A DNA stretch of 64,000 bases from Pseudomonas sp. Ant30-3 (GCF_000690905.1 NZ_JMCL01000031.1:18758-82757), one strand, 5' to 3'. Shown: positions 46,771 to 56,972, counted from the stretch's first letter. A program made the numbers and translations. Notes: generated by a model not told the origin, from the letters alone.

Positions 46771-47754
46771 TTACTGCTTGTCTTCCGCCGGAGCTTTCTC
46801 GCCATGCGAGAGGCTGTAGACGTAAGCGGCCAGCAGGTGAACCTTGTCGTTGCCTTGCAAATCCTGCTGCGCAGGCATCTGGCCCTGGCGACCGTAACGG
46901 ATGGTCTGCTGCAGTTGTGCGAAGCTCGAGCCGTAGATGAACGCGCCCGGATGTGTCAGGTCAGGTGCGCCCATGGCCGGCGTGCCTTTACCGGCAGGAC
47001 CGTGGCAAGCCACGCAGTTGGCCGCGAACAATTTCTGCCCGGCGACCGGGTCAGCCTTGGCGCCTTCCGGCAGCTTGCGGCCATCCAGGTTGGTCACGAC
47101 GTACGCAGCAACATCAGCCACGCCTTGCTCGCCGATCACTTCCGCCCAGGCTGGCATCACGGCGTGACGGCCGCCCATGATGCTGGTCTTGATGGTTTCT
47201 GCCTCACCGCCCCAGCGCCAGTCGGCGTCGGTCAGGTTCGGGAAGCCATAGGCGCCTTTGGCGTCGGAGCCGTGGCAGACCGAGCAGTTGGAGGCGAACA
47301 GACGGCCACCCATCTTCAGGGCTTGCGGGTCCTTGGCGACTTCTTCGATAGGCATGGAAGCGAACTTGGCGAAAATCGGCCCGAAACGGGCGTCCGACTT
47401 GGCCATTTCCTTTTCCCACTCGTGAACGCCGGTCCAGCCGCTCTGGCCGTTGGCGAACGCGGTCTGCTTCTCGTTATCCAGGTAGTTGTAACCTGGCAGC
47501 AGGCCTTTCCAGTTGCCCAGGCCCGGGTACAGCACCAGGTAACCCAGCGCGAAGATGATGGTGCCGACGAACAGCATGAACCACCATTTTGGCAGTGGGT
47601 TGTCGTACTCCTCGATCCCGTCGAAAGAGTGGCCGACTGTTTCTTCCGTCTGCTCGGCGCGCTGACCCTTGCGGGTGGACAGCAGCAGCCAGGTCAGGGC
47701 GAAGATGGTGCCCAGACTGAGGACTGTGACGTACAGACTCCAGAACGTAGTCAT
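46771..47754 (-). CDS. ccoP1: cbb3 oxidase subunit CcoP, copy 1 (diheme cytochrome c)
   Basis: The 327-residue subunit carries electrons to CcoN. An N-terminal helix (residues 1-25) and a second helix near 58-78 anchor it; the conserved [13 protein letters not shown] lies between. Heme sites are CSVCH near 157 and CVACH near 247, with axial methionines in AVMPAW and GQMPAQ. Compared with CcoP2 it has about 14 extra residues after LLPGY (near 90), rich in charged and small residues. It overlaps ccoQ1 by 4 bases. Confidence 0.96.
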   Translation of the reverse strand: MTTFWSLYVTVLSLGTIFALTWLLLSTRKGQRAEQTEETVGHSFDGIEEYDNPLPKWWFMLFVGTIIFALGYLVLYPGLGNWKGLLPGYNYLDNEKQTAFANGQSGWTGVHEWEKEMAKSDARFGPIFAKFASMPIEEVAKDPQALKMGGRLFASNCSVCHGSDAKGAYGFPNLTDADWRWGGEAETIKTSIMGGRHAVMPAWAEVIGEQGVADVAAYVVTNLDGRKLPEGAKADPVAGQKLFAANCVACHGPAGKGTPAMGAPDLTHPGAFIYGSSFAQLQQTIRYGRQGQMPAQQDLQGNDKVHLLAAYVYSLSHGEKAPAEDKQ

Positions 47755-47936
47755 TCTTTGTTACTCCTAGAAGCTTGCTCGACGTGCTTGATGGCTTCGG
47801 GATCATCCGCGAAAGGCAGCAAGGTCGCGTCTTCAAACTCCGACTTGCGCTTGGGGCTGAACACCCACAGCGCCAGTCCGATGAAGGCCACCATTACAAC
47901 AACGGTGCCCAGGCCACGAATCATCCCGATATCCAT
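47751..47936 (-). CDS. ccoQ1: cbb3 oxidase subunit CcoQ, copy 1
   Basis: The 61-residue protein has a single helix ([20 protein letters not shown]) and the conserved [20 protein letters not shown] end. CcoQ stabilises the complex. The neighbours ccoO1 (5-base gap) and ccoP1 (overlap) place it in the operon. Confidence 0.94.
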   Translation of the reverse strand: MDIGMIRGLGTVVVMVAFIGLALWVFSPKRKSEFEDATLLPFADDPEAIKHVEQASRSNKE

Positions 47937-47941
47937 CTAAA

Positions 47942-48550
47942 TCACCGTTTGCTTTTGATGATGGTGCCCAGGCCTTGCAGATAGGCCACCAGCGCGTCCA
48001 TTTCGGTTTTGCCCTTCACTGCATCCCTGGCACCGGCGATGTCTTCGTCGGTGTAAGGGACGCCGAGCGTGCGCAAGACTTCCATTTTCTTCGCGGTGTC
48101 TTTGCCGTCGAGCTTGTTTTCCACGAGGAACGGGTAGGCCGGCATTTTCGACTCCGGCACTACGTTGCGCGGGTTGTACAAATGCGCACGCTGCCAGTCA
48201 TCGGAGTAACGACCGCCGACACGGGCCAGGTCCGGACCGGTGCGTTTGGAACCCCACAGAAACGGGTGATCCCAGACGCTTTCACCGGCTACCGAATAGT
48301 GGCCATAGCGTTCGGTTTCAGCACGGAACGGGCGGATCATCTGCGAGTGGCAGCCGACACAACCGTTGGCCATGTAGACGTCGCGGCCTTCCAGTTCAAG
48401 CGCGGTGCGGGGCTTCATGCCTTCAACCGGCTTGTTGGTGACGTCCTGGAAAAACAGTGGAACGATTTGCGTCAGGCCGCCGATGCTGACGGCGATGACC
48501 ATGAAGAAGGCCAGCAGGCCAATATTCTTCTCGACTGCTTCATGCTTCAT
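47942..48550 (-). CDS. ccoO1: cbb3 oxidase subunit CcoO, copy 1 (monoheme cytochrome c)
   Basis: The 202-residue subunit has one N-terminal helix ([20 protein letters not shown]) and a single heme site [12 protein letters not shown] near 70. YCHYS-type text is absent, but [20 protein letters not shown] and the [17 protein letters not shown] stretch are diagnostic. Its ATG overlaps the ccoN1 stop by one base, so the two are coupled. Confidence 0.96.
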   Translation of the reverse strand: MKHEAVEKNIGLLAFFMVIAVSIGGLTQIVPLFFQDVTNKPVEGMKPRTALELEGRDVYMANGCVGCHSQMIRPFRAETERYGHYSVAGESVWDHPFLWGSKRTGPDLARVGGRYSDDWQRAHLYNPRNVVPESKMPAYPFLVENKLDGKDTAKKMEVLRTLGVPYTDEDIAGARDAVKGKTEMDALVAYLQGLGTIIKSKR

Positions 48551-49992
48551 CAGTGAGCTCCAACTACAGCAATCTGTTCAGCAGCTTTGGCTTCAGCCGG
48601 GTTCGAGGCACGTACGGTACGCCATACGTTGTAGGCCATGAACAGCATGCCGCTGGCGAAGAACGCACCGCCCACGGCGCGGACGATGAAACCAGGATGA
48701 CTGGCTTGCAGCGCTTCGACGAACGAGTAGGTGAGGGTGCCGTCATCGTTGATTGCACGCCACATCAGACCCTGGGTAATGCCGTTGACCCACATCGACG
48801 CGATGTAAAGCACGGTACCGATGGTCGCGAGCCAGAAGTGCGTGTTGATCAACGCGATGCTGTGCATCTGCGCACGACCGAACAGTTTCGGGATCATGTG
48901 ATAGATCGCGCCGATCGAGATCATCGCTACCCAGCCGAGCGCGCCGGCGTGTACGTGGCCGATGGTCCAGTCGGTGTAGTGCGAAAGCGAGTTGACGGTC
49001 TTGATGGCCATCATCGGGCCTTCGAAGGTCGACATGCCGTAGAACGCCAGCGAGACGACCAGGAAGCGCAGGATCGGGTCGGTGCGCAACTTATGCCAGG
49101 CGCCCGACAGGGTCATCATGCCGTTGATCATGCCGCCCCAGCTTGGAGCCAGCAGGATGATCGACATCGCCATGCCCAGCGACTGCGCCCAGTCCGGCAG
49201 CGCGGTGTAGTGCAAGTGGTGAGGGCCGGCCCAGATGTACAGGGTGATCAGCGCCCAAAAGTGCACGATGGACAGGCGATAGGAGTAGATCGGGCGCTCG
49301 GCCTGCTTCGGCACGAAGTAGTACATCATCCCGAGGAAGCCGGTGGTCAGGAAGAAACCCACCGCATTGTGGCCGTACCACCACTGGATCATCGCATCCG
49401 TAGCGCCCGAGTAGGCGGAGTAGGACTTGAACAGGCTGACCGGGAGCGAGGCGTGGTTGACGATGTGCAGCATCGCCGTCACAACGATAAAAGCACCGTA
49501 GAACCAGTTACCGACATAGATATGCTTGGTCTTGCGCTTGACGATGGTACCGAAGAACACCAGCGCGTAAACGATCCACACAATGGCCAGCAGAATAGCC
49601 AGCGGCCATTCCAGCTCGGCGTATTCCTTGGTGGTGGTCAGACCCATCGGCAGGGTGACGATTGCGCCGATGATTACTGCTTGCCATCCCCAGAAGTGGA
49701 AGGCCGCAAGGCTGTCGGAAATCAGTCGCGTTTGGCAGGTTCGCTGCACGACGTAATAAGAAGTGGCAAACAGTGCACAACCACCGAAGGCAAAAATCAC
49801 CAGGTTGGTGTGCAACGGGCGCAGGCGTCCAAAGCTCGTCCATGCCAGACCGAAGTTCAACTCCGGCCAGACCAGTTGCGAGGCGATGAAGACACCGAGC
49901 CCCATGCCAAGGATCCCCCAGACCACCGTCATGATGGCGAACTGGCGGACTACCTTATAGTTATAAGCAGTCGGACTGATTGCTGTGCTCAT
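48550..49992 (-). CDS. ccoN1: cbb3 oxidase catalytic subunit CcoN, copy 1
   Basis: The 480-residue membrane subunit reduces oxygen at heme b3-CuB. Histidine landmarks are [15 protein letters not shown] near 61, [17 protein letters not shown] near 206, [14 protein letters not shown] near 256 and [12 protein letters not shown] near 344. The ATG ending at 49992 gives [20 protein letters not shown]; the frame upstream to 50157 is leader. In P. aeruginosa the copy next to ccoGHIS is the constitutive one, and the weak ANR site here agrees with that. Almost every residue is shared with CcoN2. Confidence 0.96.
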   Translation of the reverse strand: MSTAISPTAYNYKVVRQFAIMTVVWGILGMGLGVFIASQLVWPELNFGLAWTSFGRLRPLHTNLVIFAFGGCALFATSYYVVQRTCQTRLISDSLAAFHFWGWQAVIIGAIVTLPMGLTTTKEYAELEWPLAILLAIVWIVYALVFFGTIVKRKTKHIYVGNWFYGAFIVVTAMLHIVNHASLPVSLFKSYSAYSGATDAMIQWWYGHNAVGFFLTTGFLGMMYYFVPKQAERPIYSYRLSIVHFWALITLYIWAGPHHLHYTALPDWAQSLGMAMSIILLAPSWGGMINGMMTLSGAWHKLRTDPILRFLVVSLAFYGMSTFEGPMMAIKTVNSLSHYTDWTIGHVHAGALGWVAMISIGAIYHMIPKLFGRAQMHSIALINTHFWLATIGTVLYIASMWVNGITQGLMWRAINDDGTLTYSFVEALQASHPGFIVRAVGGAFFASGMLFMAYNVWRTVRASNPAEAKAAEQIAVVGAH

Positions 49993-50475
49993 TCTAAGGT
50001 TCCACGGTTTGGGTGTTTTATTAGGAGTAAAAATCGGCCGCAAGTATGTAGAAAGCGGGGGGTCATTGCAACGCGCCATGACCTGCGTCAATGCTTTCAG
50101 AAGCTGATTCTGCGGCCTTTCCATGCGCCGCGTAAGGGCAAAATTACCCATGGACAAAATGTCGCAGTGAGCGAACAGGTCAGAGGGTTCAAGTCATCTG
50201 TAACGGGGTGTGTTCAAACGCAGAGGGCAGGATAATGTCCGTAATGAGCACCATAGCCGTTAACTACCTGCCTTTGCGGCCTGTCCTTGAGCAAATGTGT
50301 TCAAACACATCAGATGAAATCGACTATTTACCGGCAGATATTCGCCGCATCGGGGAAAGCTTAGACCCGAATGCGGGGAACCGAAAGGCGTACCAAGGGA
50401 GGGTGCGACACTTGGTCGCAAAGGGGCAGGGAACTGCCGCATTCCGCTGGAATGCAGCAGTAGAGCGGTCGAGAA
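49993..50475. other. 483-base gap between the two cbb3 operons, regulatory only
   Basis: No credible gene is present. A weak ANR-like site ATGACCTGCGTCAA lies at 50078-50091, about 90 bases before ccoN1. A perfect TGCGAC-N5-GTCGCA palindrome lies at 50404-50420. CTGCCGCATTCC and GGAATGCAGCAG form a hairpin at 50434-50459 just after ccoP2; it lacks a T tract, so it is a doubtful terminator. TGTGTTCAAAC occurs twice (50211-50221 and 50298-50308), the second inside the near-palindrome ATGTGTTCAAACACAT. Confidence 0.6.
50405..50419. promoter_or_regulatory. GCGAC-N5-GTCGC box upstream of ccoN1
   Basis: GCGACACTTGGTCGC is the second copy of the inverted GCGAC half-site with an N5 spacer. It shares AGGGT and TTGGTCGC with the box at 45836-45850. 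It is about 410 bases before ccoN1 and 57 bases after ccoP2, so either promoter control or transcript-end function is possible. Confidence 0.4.
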
Positions 50476-51429
50476 CTATTCGCTTTTGCGTTCAGCCTGC
50501 AGGCGTTCTGTATCCAGCCCATGCGAGAGGCTGTACACATAAGCCGCCAACAGTTGCACTTTATCATTGCCGAGCAACTCGTTCTGCGCCGGCATATGAC
50601 CCTGACGACCATGGCGTATGGTCTGCTGCAGTTGCGCCAGGCTCGTCCCGTAGATGTAGCCGGCCGGTTGCGTCAGATTCGGCGCGCCCATGGCCTCGGT
50701 GCCTTGACCGTTGGCTCCATGACAAGCCGTGCACGTGGCGGCGAACGCTTGCTGCCCGGCCTGCAGATCGGCACTGGTGTCCGCTGGCAACGGCAACCCG
50801 GCCAGTTCATGACGTACATAAGCGGAGACATTCTTCACGCCCGCCTCTCCGAGAATCTCACCCCAGGCCGGCATCGCCGCCATGCGCCCACCCATGATCG
50901 TGGTCTTGATCATTTGCGCATCGCCGCCCCAGCGCCAGTTATTGTCGGCGAGGTTGGGGAAACCGAACGCGCCCTTGGCATCCGAGCCGTGGCACACGGA
51001 GCAGTTGGAGGCGAACAGGCGTCCACCCATTTTCAACGCCTGCGGATCTTTAGCCACTTCCTCCAGCGGCATCGCGGCGAATTTGGCGAAGATCGGCCCG
51101 AACCGGGCGTCCGCCTTGTTCATTTCCCTTTCCCATTCGTGGACGCCGGTCCAGCCGTCCTCGTACCCTGGCAGAATGCCTTTCCAGTTGCCCAGGCCGG
51201 GATAAAGCACCAGATAGCCGACGGCGAATACCAGCGTGCCGGCGAACAGCACGAACCACCACTGCGGCAGCGGATTGTCATACTCCTCGATGCCGTCGAA
51301 GCTGTGGCCCATGGTCTGGTCGACGCTGCCCTTGGTTTCGCCCTTGCGCGTGCCGATCAGCAGCCAGGTCAGGCCGATCAGGCTGCCGATGGTCAGTACG
51401 CAGATCCACGTACTCCAGAAAGTGGTCAT
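50476..51429 (-). CDS. ccoP2: cbb3 oxidase subunit CcoP, copy 2 (diheme cytochrome c)
   Basis: The 317-residue subunit has the same layout as CcoP1: two N-terminal helices around [15 protein letters not shown], then heme sites CSVCH near 142 and CTACH near 232. It lacks the insertion seen in CcoP1 between LPGY and GWTGVHEWE. The start ends at 51429, giving [15 protein letters not shown], and overlaps ccoQ2 by 4 bases. Confidence 0.96.
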   Translation of the reverse strand: MTTFWSTWICVLTIGSLIGLTWLLIGTRKGETKGSVDQTMGHSFDGIEEYDNPLPQWWFVLFAGTLVFAVGYLVLYPGLGNWKGILPGYEDGWTGVHEWEREMNKADARFGPIFAKFAAMPLEEVAKDPQALKMGGRLFASNCSVCHGSDAKGAFGFPNLADNNWRWGGDAQMIKTTIMGGRMAAMPAWGEILGEAGVKNVSAYVRHELAGLPLPADTSADLQAGQQAFAATCTACHGANGQGTEAMGAPNLTQPAGYIYGTSLAQLQQTIRHGRQGHMPAQNELLGNDKVQLLAAYVYSLSHGLDTERLQAERKSE

Positions 51430-51635
51430 GGGCGGGTGCTCCTCGTGACGGGTTCTTGAGTGCTGTCGGTGGGTGGCTCGTCGGCAAATGGCAACAGGCG
51501 CGCTTCGGCGAAATCCGCATTGCGCTTGCGATTGAAAACCCACAACGTCAGCCCGATGAAGGCCACGAACACCACGACCGTGCCCAGGCCGCGGATCATT
51601 CCGCTGCTGATCTCACTGATGATTTCAAAGGGCAT
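51426..51635 (-). CDS. ccoQ2: cbb3 oxidase subunit CcoQ, copy 2
   Basis: The 69-residue protein has a helix ([20 protein letters not shown]) and the [20 protein letters not shown] end. It is 8 residues longer than CcoQ1 and its C-terminal tail is different and proline/threonine-rich. It starts 3 bases after ccoO2. Confidence 0.94.
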   Translation of the reverse strand: MPFEIISEISSGMIRGLGTVVVFVAFIGLTLWVFNRKRNADFAEARLLPFADEPPTDSTQEPVTRSTRP

Positions 51636-51638
51636 GGC

Positions 51639-52247
51639 TCACCTCTTGCTCTTGATCGCAGTGCCGAGCACTTGCAGGTAGGCGACCAAGGCGTCCATTT
51701 CGGTCTTGCCCTTGAGCGATTCCGTGGCGCCGGCGATGTCTGCGTCGGTGTACGGCACGCCGAGGGTGCGCATTGTCTTGATCTTGCTTTCGGTGTGGCT
51801 GCTGTCGAGTTGATTGGCCACCAGCCACGGATAGGCCGGCATTTTCGATTCCGGCACGACGTTGCGCGGGTTGTACAAATGCGCGCGGTGCCAGTCTTCG
51901 GAATAGCGACCGCCGACCCGCGCCAGGTCCGGACCGGTGCGCTTGGAGCCCCACAGAAACGGGTGATCCCATACGCTCTCTCCGGCCACCGAGTAATGCC
52001 CATAGCGCTCGGTCTCGGCGCGGAACGGCCGGATCATTTGCGAGTGGCAACCGACGCAGCCTTCACGGATGTAAATGTCGCGACCTTCCAGTTGCAATGC
52101 GGTGTACGGCTTCATGCCTTCCACCGGTTTGTTGGTCACGTCCTGAAAGAACAGCGGGACGATCTGGGTCAAGCCGCCGATGCTTACGGCCAGGACCATC
52201 AGCAGCATCAGCAGGCCGACGTTTTTCTCGATTGTTTCGTGTTTCAT
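51639..52247 (-). CDS. ccoO2: cbb3 oxidase subunit CcoO, copy 2 (monoheme cytochrome c)
   Basis: The 202-residue subunit is the same length as CcoO1 and has the heme site [12 protein letters not shown] near 70 and the [17 protein letters not shown] stretch. Differences concentrate in the early part ([10 protein letters not shown]) and in the C-terminal third ([14 protein letters not shown]). It lies 10 bases after ccoN2. Confidence 0.96.
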   Translation of the reverse strand: MKHETIEKNVGLLMLLMVLAVSIGGLTQIVPLFFQDVTNKPVEGMKPYTALQLEGRDIYIREGCVGCHSQMIRPFRAETERYGHYSVAGESVWDHPFLWGSKRTGPDLARVGGRYSEDWHRAHLYNPRNVVPESKMPAYPWLVANQLDSSHTESKIKTMRTLGVPYTDADIAGATESLKGKTEMDALVAYLQVLGTAIKSKR

Positions 52248-52257
52248 GGCGGACTCC

Positions 52258-53682
52258 TCAAGCCATCTGCGCGGCAGCGGCGACTTCGGCAGGCTGCGAG
52301 GCCCGCACGGTGCGCCAGGTGTTGTAGGCCATCAGGAACATGCCACTGAGAAAGATCGCGCCACCGACCAGTCGCACGACGAAGCCCGGGTGGCTGGCCA
52401 CCAGGGTTTCGACGAAGGAGTAGGTCAGCGTGCCGTCTTCGTTGATCGCGCGCCACATCAAGCCCTGGGCGATGCCGTTGACCCACATCGAGGCGATGTA
52501 GAGCACGGTGCCGATAGTGGCGAGCCAGAAGTGCGCGTTGATCAGGCCAATGCTATGCATCTGCGCGCGGCCGAAGATTTTCGGAATCATGTGGTACAGC
52601 GCGCCAATCGAAATCATCGCCACCCAGCCGAGCGCGCCGGCGTGAACGTGGCCGATGGTCCAGTCGGTGTAGTGGGAGAGGGCATTGACGGTCTTGATCG
52701 CCATCATCGGGCCTTCGAAGGTCGACATGCCGTAGAACGCCAGCGACACCACGAGGAAGCGCAGGATCGGATCGCTGCGCAACTTATGCCAGGCGCCCGA
52801 GAGCGTCATCATCCCGTTGATCATCCCGCCCCAGCTCGGTGCCAGCAGGATCAGCGACATCACCATGCCCAGCGACTGCGCCCAGTCCGGCAGCGCGGTG
52901 TAGTGCAAATGGTGCGGGCCGGCCCAGATGTACAGGGTGATCAGCGCCCAGAAGTGCACGATCGACAAGCGATAGGAATACACCGGGCGCTCGGCCTGTT
53001 TCGGCACGAAGTAGTACATCATCCCGAGGAACCCGGCAGTCAGGAAAAAGCCTACCGCGTTGTGCCCGTACCACCACTGCACCATGGCGTCGGTCGCCCC
53101 GGCGTACACCGAATAGGATTTTCCGAAGCTCACCGGCAGCTCAAGGTTGTTGACGATGTGCAGAATCGCCACGGTGACGATGAACGCCCCGAAAAACCAG
53201 TTGCCGACGTAGATGTGTTTGGTCTTGCGCTGCATGATCGTGCCGAAGAACACCACGGCGTAGGCGACCCAGACAATGGTGATCAGAATGTCGATCGGCC
53301 ATTCCAGTTCGGCGTATTCCTTGGAGCTGGTGTAGCCCAGCGGCAGGCTGATGGCCGCGAGCAGAATCACCACTTGCCAGCCCCAAAAGCAGAATGCGGC
53401 GATTCTTGGCGCGAACAACTGCGCCTGGCAGGTGCGCTGCACCGAGTAGAACGAGCTGGCGAACAGCGCGCAGCCTCCAAAAGCAAAGATCACCGCGTTG
53501 GTGTGCAATGGGCGCAGGCGGCCGAAACTGGTCCACGGCAAATCGAAATTGAGTTCGGGCCAGACCAATTGAGCCGCGAGAAAAACCCCGAGCCCCATGC
53601 CGACGATGCCCCACACCACCGTCATAATGGCGAATTGGCGGACCACCTTGTAGTTGTAGGCGGTACTGATAGAAGTGTTCAT
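52258..53682 (-). CDS. ccoN2: cbb3 oxidase catalytic subunit CcoN, copy 2
   Basis: The 474-residue subunit has all the heme and copper histidine motifs of CcoN1 ([55 protein letters not shown]). I chose the ATG ending at 53682, [20 protein letters not shown], which aligns with CcoN1; the much longer frame upstream overlaps the divergent hydrolase. An ANR box lies at 53804-53817 inside that hydrolase gene. This copy is expected to be the low-oxygen-induced one. Confidence 0.96.
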   Translation of the reverse strand: MNTSISTAYNYKVVRQFAIMTVVWGIVGMGLGVFLAAQLVWPELNFDLPWTSFGRLRPLHTNAVIFAFGGCALFASSFYSVQRTCQAQLFAPRIAAFCFWGWQVVILLAAISLPLGYTSSKEYAELEWPIDILITIVWVAYAVVFFGTIMQRKTKHIYVGNWFFGAFIVTVAILHIVNNLELPVSFGKSYSVYAGATDAMVQWWYGHNAVGFFLTAGFLGMMYYFVPKQAERPVYSYRLSIVHFWALITLYIWAGPHHLHYTALPDWAQSLGMVMSLILLAPSWGGMINGMMTLSGAWHKLRSDPILRFLVVSLAFYGMSTFEGPMMAIKTVNALSHYTDWTIGHVHAGALGWVAMISIGALYHMIPKIFGRAQMHSIGLINAHFWLATIGTVLYIASMWVNGIAQGLMWRAINEDGTLTYSFVETLVASHPGFVVRLVGGAIFLSGMFLMAYNTWRTVRASQPAEVAAAAQMA

Positions 53683-53778
53683 GGTTCCCCATCCACGGTT
53701 CAGTCGAGGTGATCGCGCTTGCGATAAAGCAGCGCGTCCCTTGTCTGGAGTTATAGGCAGACTAAAAGCGAGGCAAGC

Positions 53779-54459
53779 ATGACCAAACAGCACAAGGCCA
53801 GTATTGACGGGGATCAATGGGCGCAGTGTGTGCGCGAACATGGCTGGCTGTGGAACGCAGCGGCGGGACCGGCCTCGGCCACGCTGATTCTGGCCCATGG
53901 GGCCGGCGCGCCGATGGACAGTGCCTGGATGAACGACATGGCTGGACGCCTTGCTGCGCATGGGATCAACGTGCTGCGCTTCGAGTTTCCATACATGGCG
54001 CAACGGCGTGTCGACGGCGGCAGACGGCCACCCAACCCTGCGCCGAAACTGCTGGAATGCTGGCGTGAGGTGTACGCCGTGGTGCGACGCCATGTCACTG
54101 GGCAGTTAGCAGTCGGCGGCAAATCCATGGGCGGGCGGATGGCCAGTTTGCTCGCGGATGAATTGGGCGCGGATGCGCTGGTGTGCCTGGGGTATCCGTT
54201 TTACGCGGCGGGAAAACCGGAGAAACCTCGGGTTGAGCATCTGGCCACTTTGAAAACGCCGACGCTGATTGTGCAAGGCGAAAGGGATGCGCTGGGCAAT
54301 CGCGAGACGGTTGAAGGGTATGAGTTATCGGCGCAGATCGAGGTGTTTTGGTTAGCCGCGGGGGATCATGACTTGAAGCCGTTGAAGGTTTCGGGGTTTA
54401 CCCATGAGCAGCATTTGGCGGCGGCTGCGCAGGCCGTGGTCAGTTTTTTGCACCGATGA
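53779..54459 (+). CDS. alpha/beta hydrolase of the KANL3/TEX30 type
   Basis: The 226-residue cytoplasmic protein has an oxyanion loop [14 protein letters not shown] near 37, the nucleophile elbow GGKSMGGRM near 116, an acid in VQGERDALG near 170 and the histidine in [10 protein letters not shown] near 196. The active-site triad is therefore complete. Its substrate is unknown. It is divergent from ccoN2 with a 96-base gap, and an ANR box lies within its first 13 codons. Confidence 0.88.
   Translation: MTKQHKASIDGDQWAQCVREHGWLWNAAAGPASATLILAHGAGAPMDSAWMNDMAGRLAAHGINVLRFEFPYMAQRRVDGGRRPPNPAPKLLECWREVYAVVRRHVTGQLAVGGKSMGGRMASLLADELGADALVCLGYPFYAAGKPEKPRVEHLATLKTPTLIVQGERDALGNRETVEGYELSAQIEVFWLAAGDHDLKPLKVSGFTHEQHLAAAAQAVVSFLHR
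53804..53817. promoter_or_regulatory. ANR/FNR box for ccoN2, inside the divergent hydrolase gene
   Basis: TTGACGGGGATCAA matches the ANR consensus TTGAY-N4-ATCAA. It lies 122-135 bases before the ccoN2 start and inside codons 9-13 of the hydrolase gene. With a leader of about 80 bases this is the expected activating position near -41. Confidence 0.72.
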
Positions 54460-54499
54460 TTGCGCCAAGGCCGATCCACCGATCAGCCCTTGTCTGGAG

Positions 54500-54911
54500 C
54501 TAGAAGTCATTCAGGTCAGGAAAATGAAGCTTGCCCACTATCCAGTGGTTCGACAATTTCGCACTGTATCGTTCGAAGAAATGAACCCCATTCTCCTCGG
54601 TTAGGGCGTCTGGACCTGTGACCGTCAAGAGCAAATACTCATCACGGAAAGTGTCATAGGCGTAGATCAGCCAGAAATCATTGGCAGCGTCGCCGCGTGC
54701 AGCGGTGCGGTAATACTGGCGATCGATTTTGGCCCAGCGCAGTTGTATCGATCGAGTGGACGCAAGGTGGATGTGGTGCATGAAGCCTAAGTCGAGTCGT
54801 TCATCCCGGCCAAAAATACCGGGTAACTCACTGCATATCTTGAAAGTGTGCGGCGAAATTTTGCCAGTTACTGATTTGTTCAAAAAGAGCAGAAATTTTG
54901 ACCGCTGGCAT
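54500..54911 (-). pseudogene. YafO-type toxin, apparently frameshifted
   Basis: A good start (ATG ending at 54911, 6 bases after the antitoxin stop) opens MPAVKISALFEQISNWQNFA but meets TGA at 54830-54828 after 27 codons. The frame one base over continues as ELPGIFGRDERLDLGF and FMHHIHLAS to the stop at 54500. LPxIFGRD and HIHLA are landmarks of the YafO ribosome-dependent mRNA interferase. One extra base near 54830 explains the break. The only uninterrupted frame (GTG ending at 54943) begins inside the antitoxin gene with an unconvincing N terminus. Either the toxin is dead, the base is a sequencing error, or a programmed shift is used. Confidence 0.65.
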
Positions 54912-54917
54912 TCAGGC

Positions 54918-55064
54918 CTACTTCGTAATGGGTAGCCCGCCACTGATCACAAATTTATCGAACACCTTCTGCCCATCACGCGCGGCCTGCCGAACATCCA
55001 GGAACGTCAGTTCACCACGAACTTCCTTTTTGCCGGGTTTGTCGGTCTTTCTGGTGGTGGCCAT
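54918..55064 (-). CDS. small protein, probable antitoxin of the YafO-type toxin
   Basis: The 48-residue protein (MATTRKTDKPGKKEVRGELT...GGLPITK) is highly charged at its N terminus. A GGAGG ribosome site 5 bases before the ATG at 55064 makes it a real gene; an in-frame ATG at 55091 is weaker. It lies immediately before the toxin-like gene, the antitoxin-first order of type II systems. I do not recognise its family, so the antitoxin role rests on position only. Confidence 0.6.
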   Translation of the reverse strand: MATTRKTDKPGKKEVRGELTFLDVRQAARDGQKVFDKFVISGGLPITK

Positions 55065-55253
55065 CGGAGCCTCCGAAGGATGTGTATTCATGCTGACCAG
55101 CTTATGTGAATAAGTTTTGAGCGGCAAACAATAGAGCTCGTCTCTGAAACAGACAAGTCGGTGGATTCTGGCTTGGTTGTAGGCTTTAGCCCATGAATTT
55201 CTAGGCTTGGGAAATCAGAAGAATTTGCCGGACATTTCATTCAGAACCGACAA

Positions 55254-55287
55254 TAAAAAACCCGGAAGCTTTCGCCGTCCGGGTTTT
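55254..55287. terminator. terminator after aer
   Basis: CCCGGA (55261-55266) and TCCGGG (55278-55283) form the stem. AAAAAA before it gives a T6 tract on the minus strand and GTTTTG follows on plus. Confidence 0.85.
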
Positions 55288-55302
55288 GTTTTCCAGTATC
55301 TA

Positions 55303-56868
55303 TCAGCGGTTAAACCGCTCCACCAGCGAATACTGGGTATTCGCCGTCTTCGTCAGTTCTTCACTCAGCAGCGCCGAGTGTTGCGCCTGCTCGGACGTTT
55401 GATCGGCCAGTTGCGAAATATTGCTGATGTTGCGACTGATCTCCTCAGCCACTGCGCTTTGCTCTTCCGTTGCCGCCGCAATTTGCGTGGTCATGTCGGT
55501 GATGTTCGCCACCGCTTCGCTGATCCCCACCAGCGCCTGATCCGCTTCCAGCACTCGCGCCACACCTTCTTCAGCCTGACGATGTCCGGCTTCCATGGTT
55601 TGCACGGCAGTGCTCGCGGTGTGCTGCAACTTGGCGATCAGCGCGTGAATCTGTCCGGTCGACTCGCTAGTGCGCTGCGCCAGTTGGCGAACTTCGTCAG
55701 CCACCACCGCAAAGCCGCGACCCATCTCGCCGGCGCGCGCCGCTTCGATCGCTGCGTTGAGTGCCAGCAGATTGGTCTGGTCGGCGATGCCTTTGATCAC
55801 GTCGACCACGCCGCCGATTTCATCGCTGTCCTTGGCCAGTTGCGTGACGGTTTGGCCGGTTTCGCCAACCACCACCGACAACCGCTGAATGGCCTCGCGG
55901 GTTTCCCCGGCAATGTCGCGACCACGTCCGGTCAGGCGATTGGCTTCCTGAGTGGCGTCGGCCGTGCGTTGCACGTGGCTGGCGACTTCCTGGGTGGTGG
56001 CGGCCATTTGGTTGACGGCGGTGGCGACCTGCTCGGTTTCCACGCGCTGACGTTCCAGCCCGGTAGAGCTGTTATGTGCGAGCGTGTCGGACTGTTTCGC
56101 TTGCTCGGTCAGGTGCTCGGCAGTGTCCTGCAGACGGGTCAGACAGGTTCTCAGGCGGGCTTCCTGACTGAGAATCGACATTTCCAGACGTGCCTGAGCG
56201 CCGCGGCTGTCGGTGTACATCTGCGCGATCAGCGGGTCGGAGGTGGTCTGTTCAGCCAATCGCAGCAAGCGCTTGAGGCCACGCTGTTGCCAGCTCAAGC
56301 CCAGCAGGCCCAGTGGCACCGACAGGCCCGCCGCCAACGCAAAACCCCATTGCGAGGTAAGCGTCGCGCCGATCATGAAGCTCAACTGGCTGACCAGAAT
56401 GAACGGCAGCCAGTCCTGAAGCACCGGCAGCCATTTGTCCGTCGAAGGAATGGCCGACTTGCCCTGGTTGATGCGTTGATAAAGCGCTTCGGCACGGCGA
56501 ATCTGCTCGGCAGTCGGTTTAACCCGAACCGATTCGTAACCGATCACCTGCTTGCCTTCAAACACCGGCGTCACGTAGGCGTTAACCCAGTAATGGTCGC
56601 CGGTCTTGCAGCGGTTCTTGACGATGCCCATCCATGGCAGGCCTTGTTTCAATGTGCCCCACATGTGCGCGAACACCGCGGCCGGCACGTCGGGGTGACG
56701 GACCTGGTTATGCGGCGCACGGATCAGTTCGTCACGCGAAAATCCGCTGATCTCGACGAAGGCGTCGTTGCAGTAGGTGATCACGCCCTTGGCATCGGTG
56801 GTGGAAATCAACCGCTGCTGAGCCGGAAAAGTCCGTTCGCGTTGTGTAACAGGCTGGTTGTTGCGCAT
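55303..56868 (-). CDS. aer: aerotaxis receptor Aer
   Basis: The 521-residue chemoreceptor has an N-terminal PAS domain (about 20-120, [40 protein letters not shown] and [17 protein letters not shown]) that binds FAD in Aer proteins. A hydrophobic hairpin near 150-190 anchors it to the membrane without a periplasmic domain. The signalling tip is [20 protein letters not shown] with [13 protein letters not shown] near 370-395. It drives swimming toward suitable oxygen or redox levels. Its place near the cbb3 genes and acnA matches P. aeruginosa aer. Confidence 0.93.
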   Translation of the reverse strand: MRNNQPVTQRERTFPAQQRLISTTDAKGVITYCNDAFVEISGFSRDELIRAPHNQVRHPDVPAAVFAHMWGTLKQGLPWMGIVKNRCKTGDHYWVNAYVTPVFEGKQVIGYESVRVKPTAEQIRRAEALYQRINQGKSAIPSTDKWLPVLQDWLPFILVSQLSFMIGATLTSQWGFALAAGLSVPLGLLGLSWQQRGLKRLLRLAEQTTSDPLIAQMYTDSRGAQARLEMSILSQEARLRTCLTRLQDTAEHLTEQAKQSDTLAHNSSTGLERQRVETEQVATAVNQMAATTQEVASHVQRTADATQEANRLTGRGRDIAGETREAIQRLSVVVGETGQTVTQLAKDSDEIGGVVDVIKGIADQTNLLALNAAIEAARAGEMGRGFAVVADEVRQLAQRTSESTGQIHALIAKLQHTASTAVQTMEAGHRQAEEGVARVLEADQALVGISEAVANITDMTTQIAAATEEQSAVAEEISRNISNISQLADQTSEQAQHSALLSEELTKTANTQYSLVERFNR

Positions 56869-56920
56869 GGCTTTTTCAATCCGTGAGGCTTTGGGAGGTT
56901 GTCGGCGCCGTCAGGAATTT

Positions 56921-56940
56921 ATTGAAGTTAATTTTTCAAT
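56921..56940. promoter_or_regulatory. inverted repeat upstream of aer
   Basis: ATTGAA (56921-56926) and TTCAAT (56935-56940) flank an AT-only-like spacer about 53 bases before the aer start. The spacing of 8 does not fit an ANR box, so the binder is unknown. Confidence 0.35.
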
Positions 56941-56972
56941 AATCAGCGGCGCGTCGCAAAACCAGCGTTGCG

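Noticed and set aside
50078..50091. ANR box upstream of ccoN1
   Set aside because: ATGACCTGCGTCAA departs from TTGAT-N4-ATCAA at several positions; kept only as a weak note in the gap description.
48553..50235. A 560-codon plus-strand frame opposite ccoN1, with a similar one at 52180-53712 opposite ccoN2
   Set aside because: The two look alike only because ccoN1 and ccoN2 are near-identical. Both are antisense shadows.
53700..53740. GATCGCGCTTGCGATA as a third GCGAC-type box before ccoN2
   Set aside because: The half-sites face the other way (TCGC...GCGA), so it is not the same motif as at 45836 and 50405.
54500..54943. Full-length 147-codon YafO frame from the GTG at 54943
   Set aside because: It would start inside the antitoxin gene and its first 38 residues look unlike the family, whereas the +1 frame from the ATG at 54911 looks right. 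I therefore treat it as frameshifted.
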